Shown: positions 51,983-61,210 of the stretch, piece by piece
Layout of the letters: each line of letters starts with the position of its first letter
How positions within the stretch are numbered: position 1 is the stretch's first letter
NCBI RefSeq assembly: GCF_000511385.1
Contig: NC_023137.1
Span: 77,001 to 141,000 of the forward strand
Direction of reading: 5' to 3'
Source: Phaeobacter gallaeciensis DSM 26640
Lineage (GTDB): Bacteria > Pseudomonadota > Alphaproteobacteria > Rhodobacterales > Rhodobacteraceae
Length of the DNA stretch: 64,000 bases
Position numbers and translations under genes: made by a program
The notes under the pieces: generated by a model
What the model saw: only the letters and a program-made list of their open reading frames with translations
Told to the model about the DNA's origin: nothing
Databases searched by the model: none

Positions 51983-53257
51983 CTACTGCCGTGACAGCAG
52001 CATGATTTGGACATCGGCGACATTTGTGCCGGTTCCGCCTGTTATGAGGAGATCGCCCGAAAGCTTCAGCGCGGCATGACTGTCGTTGTTTTTAAGAAGG
52101 GCATCGGGGTTACCGCCGTTCTCACTGATACGTTGCCAGGTACCGCTATCGACGATACCGCCTGCTGCATCTGTCGGACCGTCACGACCATCAGTGCCTG
52201 CGGAGAGGAAGGTCCAATGCTCTTTGAGGGCACGAGGCCCCAAGCGGGCGATATGTAAGGCCAGTTCCTGATTCCGCCCGCCACGCCCGCACCCGGTCAG
52301 CTGCACAGTTGTTTCGCCGCCAAAAATCAGCGCAGTGGGGCGGCTGGTCTCATGCGCTTGGATGGCGGTGAGAATTTCTGTTGCTGCCCCCTCGACATCG
52401 CCAATAAGCGCATCGTTGACGATATGTGCCGCCCATCCATCGCGCCTAGCCTGATCGCGCATCGCAATCAGGCTATGGCGGTTTGAGCCGATCAGATGGG
52501 CTGACGTCACACTGGAGTCCGCAAGCGATTGCTTTGGGTCTTCCGGTGTGGCCAGATGGGTTCGAACCGCGTGAGGCAGCCCGTCCCACAGGTTATGGGA
52601 CAGAAGGCAGTCGCGCGCCATTGACCGCGAGCCCAGTGGTGCCACCGTCGGGCCTGAGGCGATGGCTCTCAGATCATCGCCGATGACATCCGAGAGAATA
52701 TAGCTAAACACCTGTGCGGGTTGCGCGGCACTCAACAGGCCGCCACCCTTAAGCTCCGACAGTTGTTGGCGGATTAGATTCATCTCGGTGATGTCGATAC
52801 CGGCCCCGAGCAGCAGATCCGTCACAGCGGTTTTGTCAGCCAGCGTGAGACCTCCCGCAGGCGCGACCGCCAGAGCGGAGCCGCCGCCTGATATCAGTGC
52901 GACGACCCTGTCCTTGGCGTTCAGATTGCTGAGTGCGGCGCGCAGGGCGGCCCCCGCAGCCAGGCTCATGTGGTTCGGAATAGGGTGACTGCCTGCCAAC
53001 ACCTCGACATCAGGTAGGTCCGCAACATTCTCTGGATTGGTCACAGCGATTGCACGATCCGGAGTTGGCAGCATCTCTATCGCCTGACGCATCATGGGAA
53101 CGGCGGCTTTCCCAAGGGCGACAAGGATCAGGCGTCCACCGGGTAGCGGCAGAGATGGGGGGTGTTCTTTTAGGCTTTCGGCCAGTGCCGTGGCAGGATT
53201 GGCACGGGCAACAGCCGCCGCAAAGAGGGCGCGGGCAGTCCTGCGCAGATCAGTCAT
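51983..53257 (-). CDS. Glycerate kinase (MOFRL/TtuD family)
   Basis: A 424-residue protein with the DUF4147 plus MOFRL architecture: LVALGKAAVPMM, GSHPIPN, ALISGGGSALAV, SYILSDVIGDDL (SGP after it), and the C-terminal GGETTVQLTGCGRGGRNQELAL and SAGTDGRDGPTDAAG. Members phosphorylate D-glycerate to 2-phosphoglycerate. Its ATG overlaps the sulfatase-type gene by 8 bases, so it is coupled to that enzyme. It probably consumes glycerate or a related acid released by the hydrolase, which is inference. Confidence 0.93.
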   Translation of the reverse strand: MTDLRRTARALFAAAVARANPATALAESLKEHPPSLPLPGGRLILVALGKAAVPMMRQAIEMLPTPDRAIAVTNPENVADLPDVEVLAGSHPIPNHMSLAAGAALRAALSNLNAKDRVVALISGGGSALAVAPAGGLTLADKTAVTDLLLGAGIDITEMNLIRQQLSELKGGGLLSAAQPAQVFSYILSDVIGDDLRAIASGPTVAPLGSRSMARDCLLSHNLWDGLPHAVRTHLATPEDPKQSLADSSVTSAHLIGSNRHSLIAMRDQARRDGWAAHIVNDALIGDVEGAATEILTAIQAHETSRPTALIFGGETTVQLTGCGRGGRNQELALHIARLGPRALKEHWTFLSAGTDGRDGPTDAAGGIVDSGTWQRISENGGNPDALLKNNDSHAALKLSGDLLITGGTGTNVADVQIMLLSRQ

Positions 53258-54827
53258 CTTGGCGGCCTGAAACGAACGTCGGCCTATGGCGCAGCTGCCT
53301 ACGCGGCCCCTGTGGGGTGATGGTGTCCAGCGACAGGGTATGATCCATGTTACGCATGCGGTGGCGCAACATCTGTCGCGTCAACCGGGCCAAATCGCGT
53401 TGATAATCGGGGTGCTCAGCCACATTGACGGCCTCACCCAAGTTGTCGTGATCAAACAGCAGTGGCGGCAGGTCGGCTGCAAACTCGACCAGTGTGAAAC
53501 GCGCATCGCGCAGGATCGCAAGGCAGGAACAGCTCGCGTCCGTGCCCAGGTGTTGCTGCCAGATGCTAGGGCGCTCAGGCTCGGCGAAATCCAACTCCGA
53601 ATAGCTGTAGCTGCGCCAGTTGTCTGGAGTGTCTCCGGCAAGCAGCGGTAGCAGAGAGCGCCCGTCCATCGCGTTCGGAATAGGCTGACCGACCCAATCC
53701 AGAATGGTCGGTGCGAGGTCGATGGATTCGGTGATATCATGCACCACAGCGCCGGCGCGCGCTGCGTTGCCCGGTTGGCGGATGATCAGAGGCGTGTGAT
53801 AGGCCGCCTCATAGACCGAGAATTTCCCCCAGCTGTGCCGGTCGCCCAGCATTTCTCCATGATCTGCACTGAGCACCACAAGCGTGTCCTCCAGCTGGCC
53901 GCTGTCGCGCAGGTATTCCATAACCCGACCGATATGGGCGTCGACCTCGCTGGCAAGACCCAGATAGATTGAGCGAAGCGTCTGGATTACCTCGTCGCTG
54001 GGCTCCAGATCCGGGAACCCCTCCACAAAGGACGCTGGGGAGGCGGCACGGGTGGCTGGATCAAAAAACGGGTGGACCGCGCGTTCGTCCTCAACAGTGG
54101 CAAGACGGTGCGGCAGGGGCAGGGACGCAGGATTATACATCCGGTTGTAGGGGGCAGGCGCAACAAGCGGTGGATGTGGGCGTATATAGGTCAGATGCGC
54201 GAACCAATTCTGGTCGCGGTAGCCGGGCAGGGTTGCCAGAAATCGGTCGGTCAGGAATGCGGTGTCACTGTCCTCAGCCTGATACGGGGCCGGATCGTTA
54301 AGACGCGGGGCATCCCCGGTTGGGGAAACCGGTTTGTAGATGTCCCAGTAGCGGTCGAATGCGTAACCTTTGTTCAGAAGATGCGCGCGCCAAGGATGCG
54401 ACATTTCCATCCGCATCTCCAACATCTCATGAAACCCGCTCATCGGGTATTCGTATGTTTGCATCGCCGGGTCGCTTGGATGGTGAACGCGAGGGTCGTG
54501 CGAGGTGTCGGTATACCCAAACAGCATCGGCAGATAACCTGCCTTGCGCATCTCCGAGGCGAGGTTCGGTGTGTCATGTCGCAAGGGGGTGCCATTGCGG
54601 ACAGAGCGGTGATTCATCGCATACTGGCCGGTCAGGATGGAGGCGCGCGACGGGCCGCAGGGGTTCACTACTGTGTAGTTCTTCCGAAAGGTGACGGCAT
54701 CGGCCATCAGTGCGCGAAGATTGGGCAGCGCCACATGCTCTGCTAAGGCGCCAAACAAGCAGTCGGCCCGCAACTGATCGATCAGAATGAACAGGACATT
54801 CCTGCGCTGGTCTGAACATTGGCTCAT
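53250..54827 (-). CDS. Sulfatase-family hydrolase (phosphonate monoester hydrolase-like)
   Basis: A 525-residue alkaline-phosphatase-superfamily enzyme. VNPCGPSRASILTGQYAMNH carries Cys57 in the CxPSR motif that is oxidised to formylglycine. LFILIDQLRADC supplies metal-binding Asp; VLSADHGEMLGDRHSWGK supplies the other metal and catalytic residues. NHRSVRNGTPLRHDTPNLASEMRKAGY and GYTDTSHDPR resemble phosphonate monoester/phosphodiester hydrolases. No signal peptide is visible, so it acts in the cytoplasm. It is the first gene with glycerate kinase; GAGGAAAA precedes the ATG. It is divergent from a DeoR regulator. Confidence 0.9.
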   Translation of the reverse strand: MSQCSDQRRNVLFILIDQLRADCLFGALAEHVALPNLRALMADAVTFRKNYTVVNPCGPSRASILTGQYAMNHRSVRNGTPLRHDTPNLASEMRKAGYLPMLFGYTDTSHDPRVHHPSDPAMQTYEYPMSGFHEMLEMRMEMSHPWRAHLLNKGYAFDRYWDIYKPVSPTGDAPRLNDPAPYQAEDSDTAFLTDRFLATLPGYRDQNWFAHLTYIRPHPPLVAPAPYNRMYNPASLPLPHRLATVEDERAVHPFFDPATRAASPASFVEGFPDLEPSDEVIQTLRSIYLGLASEVDAHIGRVMEYLRDSGQLEDTLVVLSADHGEMLGDRHSWGKFSVYEAAYHTPLIIRQPGNAARAGAVVHDITESIDLAPTILDWVGQPIPNAMDGRSLLPLLAGDTPDNWRSYSYSELDFAEPERPSIWQQHLGTDASCSCLAILRDARFTLVEFAADLPPLLFDHDNLGEAVNVAEHPDYQRDLARLTRQMLRHRMRNMDHTLSLDTITPQGPRRQLRHRPTFVSGRQDD

Positions 54828-54860
54828 AGAGATTTTCCTCGCGGCAATTGACGCCAGATA

Positions 54861-54898
54861 AGCCCGAAAGTGTCTTCATGGCAAAGGGTTTTCGGGCT
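54861..54898. promoter_or_regulatory. Inverted repeat in the sulfatase/DeoR gap
   Basis: AGCCCGAAA (54861-54869) and TTTCGGGCT (54890-54898) are perfect 9-bp inverted arms with a 20-base spacer, 34 bases before the sulfatase-type start. It may be the DeoR-type operator. Downstream, TTTTGTG occurs twice (about 54930 and 54952). Confidence 0.5.
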
Positions 54899-55014
54899 CA
54901 ATACGGCCGGAACTGACCGCTAATGTGGGCTTTTGTGTTTTCCTGTTTGATTTTTGTGATTGAGCTGTGGTTCACTGCCCGGCAGATTCATCAGTCCTGT
55001 ACAAAGGTTTCCGG

Positions 55015-55851
55015 GTGCCAGCAGACCAGAAAATGTCCCATCGCGAGCTTGAACTGCTAGAGGCTTTGCGGCGTCTGGGCGGTTCGGCGCGTAGTGGCGA
55101 ACTGGCCAAGGTGCTGGGTGTTTCGGAAGAAACCGTGCGACGCACGATCAAGGCATTGGCCAAGCAGGGATTGGTACAACGGGTCCATGGTGGCGCCTAT
55201 CTGAGTGGGCCGGATACGGCGGATAGCTTTTATCGGCGGATCTCCAAATATACCGAAGAAAAGCAGAGCATCGCCGCTGGAGTTCTGCCGCAGATCACAG
55301 ACGGGATGGCGATCTTTCTCGATGTGGGATCAACCACAGCGTTTGTCGCAAAGGGACTGCGTCGCCGCGCCAATCTGACAGTGGTGACCAATTCTATTGG
55401 TGTCGCGCAGACGCTGGCCAATCACAACGGCAACAGGGTGCATTTCCTTGGCGGGGAAATCCAAAGCAATGAACGTGGCACGTTTGGTCATGTTGCCGAA
55501 CAGCAGGTACGTGCATTTGCATTGGACCTAGCTGTGTTGTCGGCTGATGCGTTTTCTGCCAAACACGGCGCCCTCTACCACAGTGCGACAGAGGCCCAGC
55601 TTGCGGCGGTGGTTGCGCAGGCCGCCGAACGGACGTTGTTGTTATTGGCCCATCCGAAATTCGATGACATGGCGCCGCACCGGGGGCCGCAACCGGAGAT
55701 GCTGGACCTGCTGATGACTGATGCCTTACCGGGCCGAAAGTATCGCCGTGCGTTGGAGACCTGGGGAATTGGCCTTGAACTGGCGCCGACGCAGGATGCT
55801 GACGCGGCGAGTGATGTGAAGGCAAAGAAACGGGCCCCCTCGCTGGAGTGA
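55015..55851 (+). CDS. DeoR family transcriptional regulator
   Basis: A 278-residue DeoR/GlpR-type regulator. The helix-turn-helix is GSARSGELAKVLGVSEETVRRTIKALAKQGLVQRVHGGAYL; the sensor domain has DVGSTTAFVAKGL, TVVTNSIGVAQTLA and LSADAFSAKHGAL. The GTG at 55015 follows AAAGG; ATG 55033 and GTG 54967 are alternatives. Members sense phosphorylated sugars or related metabolites. It is divergent from the sulfatase-glycerate kinase pair and precedes a phosphate transporter, so it likely regulates both. The tail is Lys-rich. Confidence 0.9.
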   Translation: MPADQKMSHRELELLEALRRLGGSARSGELAKVLGVSEETVRRTIKALAKQGLVQRVHGGAYLSGPDTADSFYRRISKYTEEKQSIAAGVLPQITDGMAIFLDVGSTTAFVAKGLRRRANLTVVTNSIGVAQTLANHNGNRVHFLGGEIQSNERGTFGHVAEQQVRAFALDLAVLSADAFSAKHGALYHSATEAQLAAVVAQAAERTLLLLAHPKFDDMAPHRGPQPEMLDLLMTDALPGRKYRRALETWGIGLELAPTQDADAASDVKAKKRAPSLE

Positions 55852-55949
55852 GCCGCGCGAACAGTTGCGCAGACGGAGTTCCGTTGGGCGCCAAGATAAA
55901 GATCGGCAGCCGTTAGAGACTGCCCGACAGAAGGAAAAGACACGAGCCT

Positions 55950-57626
55950 ATGGCCATATTGAGCTTTCTTACCAGCCTCGCCGGTGCTGTCATGCTGCTG
56001 CTTTTTGCGGTGCGTATGGTGCGCACGGGTATCGAACGCAGCTATGGCGCCACGTTTCAGCGTCTCCTGACCGAACAGCGCAGCCTCGTGCAGGCCAGCT
56101 TCGTCGGTGTTGGCATGGCCATCGTGTTGCAAAGTTCGGCTGCGGTTGCCTTGTTGACGTCCGGGTTCGCGGCTGGAGGGATGCTGTCCTTTGCCTCCGG
56201 GCTGGCAATTGTGCTGGGTGGGGATCTGGGCTCCGCGTTGATCATTCAGCTTTTGTCGTTCCGTCTGGACTGGTTGGTGCCGGTGCTGCTGGCGGTTGGT
56301 GGCTATCTGTTCGTCAAGGTTGAAGCCAAGAAAGCCCGTCAGATGGGGCGCATCCTGATGGGGATTGCGTTCATTTTGATTTCCTTGCGGTTCCTGCGTG
56401 AGGCCATGGACCCGATCCGGGAAAGCGCGTTTCTGCCCGCGATCGCCGAGTACTTGGCGCGCGACTACATTACCGCGTTCCTTGTCGGGGCTGCACTCGC
56501 CTTTGTTATGCACTCCTCGGTGGCGGCTATTTTGATGTGTGTCACTTTGGTGCAGATTGATGCGATCCCTTTTGCGGCTGGCCTGTCTTTGGTGCTGGGT
56601 GCGAATTTCGGCTCTGCGTTTATTCCGGTCTGGCTGAGCCGCGGGATGCCAGCGTCCGGGCGGCGGATACCTCTGGCCAATCTGGGGCTGCGCGGGACCT
56701 GGGCCGTGTTGTGTTTGTTTGGTGTCAATGTGGCGTTGCGAGCCGGTGTTCTGGGCGCGCCTGAGGGCGGTCAGACGCTGGTCTATGCGCATTTGCTGTT
56801 CAACACATCGCTGCTGATTTTGGCGCTGCCGTTTTGCGGCATGTTGCACGGTGTGCTGACAGGTCTGGTGCCGGACCCGGCGACGCCGCAGGATACCGCG
56901 CATGGGATGCCTGTTAGTGTGCTGAATACGGATGATTACCGGCAGCCCAATCAGGCGATCAGCAGTCTCAAGCGGGAACTTTTGCGAATGTCGGATCTGG
57001 TCAGCGCCATGTTCCGACCTGTTCCAGACCTCTATCAGCATGGTGACCGCACTCAGATCAGGGCGGTGCAGGCGCTGGACCGGGAGGTGAACAATTGCCT
57101 GTCAGGTATCCGAAGTTATGTGGCGGGCATGCCGAGTGAGGGGTTTGGCAAGGAAAACGCCAAAGTGGCCCGCGACTTGGTGGAATATGCCATTCGGCTC
57201 GAGACGGCCGGGGATGTGGTGGACGAACGTCTCGCCACCCTTGCCACGTCAATGCACAAGAAGGGCGTGCGGTTTTCGAAAGAAGGCTGGGCAGAGATCA
57301 CCCGTATGCACGAGGTCATTGTCGCCAATATGCAATTGGCCTCCAACGTGCTGATCTCGGACGATCTGGAAAGCGCGCGTCTGCTGAGCCTTGAGAAGAC
57401 CGAGGTGAAGCGCATGGAACGTGACAGCCGAAAGCGTCACTTGCGCAGATTACAGCGCGGGGCTGCGGAGAGTTTTGAAAGCTCTGATATCCATCTTGAG
57501 ACATTGCGTGCCTTGCGAGAATTCAACAGCCATATTGCGGCCATCGCCTATCCGATCCTTTATCGCAACGGTCAACTACTGGAGACGCGGTTGATTCAGG
57601 ATATGCCTGCGGAAGAAATGGACTGA
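55950..57626 (+). CDS. Na/Pi cotransporter family protein with PhoU-like tail
   Basis: A 558-residue protein. Residues 1-310 are membrane-spanning with the two family repeats: QSSAA at 61-65 and HSSVA at 188-192, each preceded by a helix hairpin. The C-terminal 220 residues are helical and PhoU-like (LKRELLRMSDLVSAMF, VEYAIRLETAGDVVDERL). It moves phosphate with Na+, and prokaryotic relatives can act in efflux. AAGGAAAAG lies about 12 bases upstream of the ATG. It lies 98 bases after the DeoR gene. Phosphate release by the hydrolase would fit. Confidence 0.93.
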   Translation: MAILSFLTSLAGAVMLLLFAVRMVRTGIERSYGATFQRLLTEQRSLVQASFVGVGMAIVLQSSAAVALLTSGFAAGGMLSFASGLAIVLGGDLGSALIIQLLSFRLDWLVPVLLAVGGYLFVKVEAKKARQMGRILMGIAFILISLRFLREAMDPIRESAFLPAIAEYLARDYITAFLVGAALAFVMHSSVAAILMCVTLVQIDAIPFAAGLSLVLGANFGSAFIPVWLSRGMPASGRRIPLANLGLRGTWAVLCLFGVNVALRAGVLGAPEGGQTLVYAHLLFNTSLLILALPFCGMLHGVLTGLVPDPATPQDTAHGMPVSVLNTDDYRQPNQAISSLKRELLRMSDLVSAMFRPVPDLYQHGDRTQIRAVQALDREVNNCLSGIRSYVAGMPSEGFGKENAKVARDLVEYAIRLETAGDVVDERLATLATSMHKKGVRFSKEGWAEITRMHEVIVANMQLASNVLISDDLESARLLSLEKTEVKRMERDSRKRHLRRLQRGAAESFESSDIHLETLRALREFNSHIAAIAYPILYRNGQLLETRLIQDMPAEEMD

Positions 57627-57661
57627 TGCCCCGTGCGACCCGTTGATCCTGAAAGCCTGAC

Positions 57662-58501
57662 ATGACGCCGTTTGTGATCGCCATCATTCTATCGGCTGCG
57701 ATGCTGCATGCGATCTGGAATGCTATCGTTAAGACCGCAACAGATCGGACGACAACGCTGGGCCTGGTGGCGCTGGGCCATGTGCTCCCCGGTGCGGTCA
57801 TGGTCGCGTGGTTGCCTTTGCCGGCGGTGTCGAGCCTGCCCTATATCGGTCTCTCGACTGTTGTGCATTTCGGATATTTTTACATGCTGGGGCGTGCCTA
57901 TCAGCATGGCGATCTGAGCGTGGTTTATCCGATTGCGCGCGGAATTGTACCAGCTCTGGTTTCGCTCTGGGCTATGATTTTCGTCGGAGAAATACTGCCA
58001 CTGCAGGCTTGGTTCGGGATTGTGCTTATTGCGGTGGGAATCCAGCTGAGCAGTTGGAAAGCACTGCGATCCGGTGTTGGGCGGGGCGCGCTATGGTATG
58101 CGCTGGGCACCGGCTTCTGCATTTCGGTGTATTCGTTGGTTGATGGTGTCGGTGTACGGCTGTCGGGGAATACCGTCAGCTATTGGGCTTGGGGTGCCTT
58201 TTTTCATATCTTTGTCGCGGTGTTTGTCATCCTGCGAAAGCGAGAGACCTTGCCGGGATTGCCGCTCAGAGTATGGGCGCTGGGAATCGCGGGCGGCCTT
58301 GTGTCGATGTGCGCCTATGGACTGGTGTTGTTTGCGAAAAACTTCGCGCCGCTTGGTGCGGTCTCTGCCCTGCGCGAAACATCGGTCATCTTCGCCGCGC
58401 TGATTGGCTTCCTGATCCTGAAAGAGGGCAATTGGAAGCGCCGCCTCGGGGCGGCTGTACTGATGGCGGCCGGGGTTGCGCTTATCGGAATGGCAGTTTG
58501 A
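57662..58501 (+). CDS. DMT (EamA) family transporter
   Basis: A 279-residue membrane protein with about nine or ten hydrophobic helices. LHAIWNAIVKTATDRTTTLG and YQHGDLSVVYPIARGIVPALVSL are EamA markers. The LHAxWN start is shared with a group named as phosphonate-utilisation-associated permease; that link is from memory and unverified. It starts 35 bases after the Na/Pi gene and is probably cotranscribed. Substrate unknown. Confidence 0.85.
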   Translation: MTPFVIAIILSAAMLHAIWNAIVKTATDRTTTLGLVALGHVLPGAVMVAWLPLPAVSSLPYIGLSTVVHFGYFYMLGRAYQHGDLSVVYPIARGIVPALVSLWAMIFVGEILPLQAWFGIVLIAVGIQLSSWKALRSGVGRGALWYALGTGFCISVYSLVDGVGVRLSGNTVSYWAWGAFFHIFVAVFVILRKRETLPGLPLRVWALGIAGGLVSMCAYGLVLFAKNFAPLGAVSALRETSVIFAALIGFLILKEGNWKRRLGAAVLMAAGVALIGMAV

Positions 58502-58806
58502 GTGCCCCGGCGATTTTGTGAACGCTTCCACAGTGTTGCAGCGTTGACGTGAGGGGCCTTCGAGGCGCAGACTAATCCGCGTGAGACTATGTGAGAGTCA
58601 GCATCCTTGTCGAAAGGCGCATAAGTACTTTGTTCTGAACGTTGACGGTGGAGAGCTGAAACTGGCCCCATAAATGTACCTGCCCGACATTGTCTGGCCT
58701 TATCGAATTCTGAATCTGTCACTGTAGCAACAGGAGTGTGTTCCGCAGAGTTTCACCACCAAAAGCAAAAACAAAAGACCAACAGTTCCATAGGGAGAAA
58801 GACAAG
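58502..58806. other. Gap upstream of the polyamine-type ABC operon
   Basis: A 305-base non-coding stretch. It holds one weak stem AACGCT/AGCGTT (58521-58545) and no clear palindromic operator. It must contain the promoter of the downstream ABC operon. I see no RNA gene. Confidence 0.35.
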
Positions 58807-59931
58807 ATGACTGCAAAGTCCAAAGTAACCCGCCGCTCCATACTAAAGGGAGCAGGCGCGGCAGCGCTGGCAGCACCGCTCTACTCCAAGAGCGCTCTGG
58901 CCTCCTCTGGCGAGATCAACATTCTGATGTGGTCCGACTATCTGCCGCCCGAGTTCATCGCCGGGTTTGAGGGTAAGACCGGGATCAAGGTGAATTACAC
59001 CGGGATCGGGTCGAACGAAGAAATCATCAACAAGATGAAGGCAACGAAGGGTCAGGGGTTCGATATCGTTTCACCCACCAACAACCGGTCGCTGCAGTGG
59101 GGGCCGCTGGAGCTGCTGAAGCCATTCGACCTCAATAAGGTCAATCTGGATGCGGTGAACCCGGCAATGGCCAAAATCGGTACGGATGCCTGGAACTTTG
59201 ACGACAGCGGTGCACATTGGTTGCCGCATATCTGGGGCACCGAGGGCATCGCCTATCGCACAGACAAATGGCTGCCGTCCGGGGATGCACCGTCTTACGG
59301 CGATGTCTGGAGCGAAGAAAACGCAGGCAAAACCATGGGCCGTGCGCATTCGATGATGCTGGGCGCAGGTCTCTATATGGAGGCTTCCGGTGAAATGGAG
59401 CCGGGATCAATCTGGGCGGCCTATGACGACGAAGAGACTATGCGCAAGGTCTGGGGTCAGGTCACTGATTGGTGCGTGGAACGTAAAAACCGCATCAAGC
59501 TGATCTGGAATGACGCGGATTCGCAGAAGAATGGTCTGCTGAACGAAGGTGTCGTTGTTGGTCAGACTTGGGATGGTCCGCCGCTGGCGCTGAAATCCGC
59601 AGGTGAGCCGGTTCACTATCAGGCACCTGTTGAAGGGGCTATGGCCTGGGTCGATGGGATGTCGATGCCGGTTGGTGCCAAGAATGAAGAGCAGGTCTAT
59701 GCGTTCATCGATTATGCCTACGAACAGGAACCTGCGGGCAAGGCCATCGACAGCCACGGCTACAATTCACCGGTGCTGAAGGCAGATGATTATTCCGGCG
59801 ATATCTATAAGAAAAACTTCGCGGAGGCCTATCCGGGCAACAGCCTGGCCAATCTGAATCCCTGGCCTGCTGAAGCTCCCTGGTATGCAGATGTGCGTAC
59901 CGAGTTCGTCAACAAGTTCAAAAGCGCCTGA
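58807..59931 (+). CDS. Polyamine-type ABC substrate-binding protein, Tat-exported
   Basis: A 374-residue periplasmic binding protein. A twin-arginine signal is visible at residues 6-25 (KVTRRSILKGAGAAALAAP). The mature protein begins near SSGEINILMWSDYLPPEFIAGFEGKTGIKVNYTG, the PotD/PotF pattern, and IWGTEGIAYRTDKW follows. The ATG at 58807 follows GGGAG; an upstream GTG at 58738 is not used. Family members bind putrescine, spermidine or related amines. The ABC ATPase follows at 60085. Confidence 0.93.
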   Translation: MTAKSKVTRRSILKGAGAAALAAPLYSKSALASSGEINILMWSDYLPPEFIAGFEGKTGIKVNYTGIGSNEEIINKMKATKGQGFDIVSPTNNRSLQWGPLELLKPFDLNKVNLDAVNPAMAKIGTDAWNFDDSGAHWLPHIWGTEGIAYRTDKWLPSGDAPSYGDVWSEENAGKTMGRAHSMMLGAGLYMEASGEMEPGSIWAAYDDEETMRKVWGQVTDWCVERKNRIKLIWNDADSQKNGLLNEGVVVGQTWDGPPLALKSAGEPVHYQAPVEGAMAWVDGMSMPVGAKNEEQVYAFIDYAYEQEPAGKAIDSHGYNSPVLKADDYSGDIYKKNFAEAYPGNSLANLNPWPAEAPWYADVRTEFVNKFKSA

Positions 59932-60084
59932 TTATTTGATCGCGCGATTCTATCTGGCTCCCGTTTTGTGCGGGGGCCAGCCACACGCCTGAGAGCGTTA
60001 ATTCAACATATTATCAACCGGATGCTATCTGCATCGGCCGGGGGTTCGCCTCCGGACGGACGGTTGCACCGAGGGAGAGGCCAC

Positions 60085-61197
60085 ATGAGTGCTGGGGTAG
60101 GCGTAGATCTTGAGAATCTCTGGATCCGCTTTGGAGATTTCGTTGCGGTTCGCGACGCGAATGTCAAAATCAACGGAGGCGATTTCTTTTCGTTCCTGGG
60201 CCCGTCTGGCTGTGGCAAGACGACCATCTTGCGCGCGGTGTCCGGTTTTCTGGAGCCAAGCGAAGGGAATGTTCTGATCGGCGGCAACAATATGCGCGGG
60301 ATTGGGCCGAACAAGCGACCAACGGCGCTGATTTTCCAGAATCTTGCATTGTTTCCACTGATGAAGGTCTGGGAGAATATTACGTTTTCGATGGAGATCA
60401 GGGGCGCTTCGGCCAAGGAACGTCGCAAGCGCGCGGATGAGCTGCTGGATATGATCGCGCTGCCGGGGCAGGGTGACAAACTGCCATCGGAACTGTCTGG
60501 TGGCCAGCGTCAGCGGGTCGCTATCGCGCGGGCGCTATGCGCCGAACCGGATGTTCTGTTGCTGGACGAACCGCTGTCAGCGCTGGATCTGAAACTGCGT
60601 CAGCACATGCGGACGGAGCTACGCGAGATTCAGCAGCGGGTGGGCATTACGTTCATTTACATCACCCACGACCAGGGCGAGGCGCTGACCATGTCAGACA
60701 ATATCGCTGTGATGCGCGCTGGGGTGATCGACCAAATCGGCAATGGTAAGGCGGTTTACAACGACCCCGCAACGGCCTTTGCCGCGTCTTTTGTTGGCGA
60801 AAACAACGTATTTCGGGGGAAGGTCAAGCGGGTGATGGGGAATGAAGCACTCATCGCTACCAACCGGTCCGGTGATCTGGTTGCACGGATTTCCTCTGCC
60901 AATCAGGGCAAGATGAAAGAGGGGGATGACGCGATGATGTTCATTCGCCCGGAGGCTTTTGCCTTGGCCCCACAGGGTGCAACTGGCGACCATGTGGTCA
61001 GCGCTAAGGTCAACCATGAGGAATTTGAGGGCAATGCTTTCAATATCTTCATGGAGGGCGACGGTGGCAAAGAGTTGAAGGTTTCTATCCCCAACCTTGG
61101 CCAATCCTTTGAAGATCACACAGGCCAGACAATCACCCTGGAATACGAGACGCAGAACGCCGTCATCGTACCCGCGGGTGAACTGGCTGCAGAGTAA
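60085..61197 (+). CDS. Polyamine-type ABC ATP-binding protein (PotA-like)
   Basis: A 370-residue ATPase with Walker A GPSGCGKTT, signature LSGGQRQRVAIARAL, Walker B VLLLDEPLSALD, and an H-loop in ITHDQGEAL. The C-terminal TOBE-type domain of about 120 residues is present. GAGGGAGAGG precedes the ATG at 60085; the frame is open upstream to 59968. It sits between the binding protein and the permeases. Confidence 0.95.
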   Translation: MSAGVGVDLENLWIRFGDFVAVRDANVKINGGDFFSFLGPSGCGKTTILRAVSGFLEPSEGNVLIGGNNMRGIGPNKRPTALIFQNLALFPLMKVWENITFSMEIRGASAKERRKRADELLDMIALPGQGDKLPSELSGGQRQRVAIARALCAEPDVLLLDEPLSALDLKLRQHMRTELREIQQRVGITFIYITHDQGEALTMSDNIAVMRAGVIDQIGNGKAVYNDPATAFAASFVGENNVFRGKVKRVMGNEALIATNRSGDLVARISSANQGKMKEGDDAMMFIRPEAFALAPQGATGDHVVSAKVNHEEFEGNAFNIFMEGDGGKELKVSIPNLGQSFEDHTGQTITLEYETQNAVIVPAGELAAE

Positions 61198-61210
61198 GGA
61201 GGCCCGGACC

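Noticed and set aside
55575..57041. A 488-codon minus-strand open frame
   Set aside because: It is antisense to the DeoR and Na/Pi genes, has a Gln/Arg/His-rich composition with no family pattern, and the plus-strand genes have clear motifs.
58521..58545. AACGCT/AGCGTT inverted repeat as a terminator of the DMT gene
   Set aside because: The stem is only 6 bp with a 13-base loop and no T-run follows; chance is a sufficient explanation.
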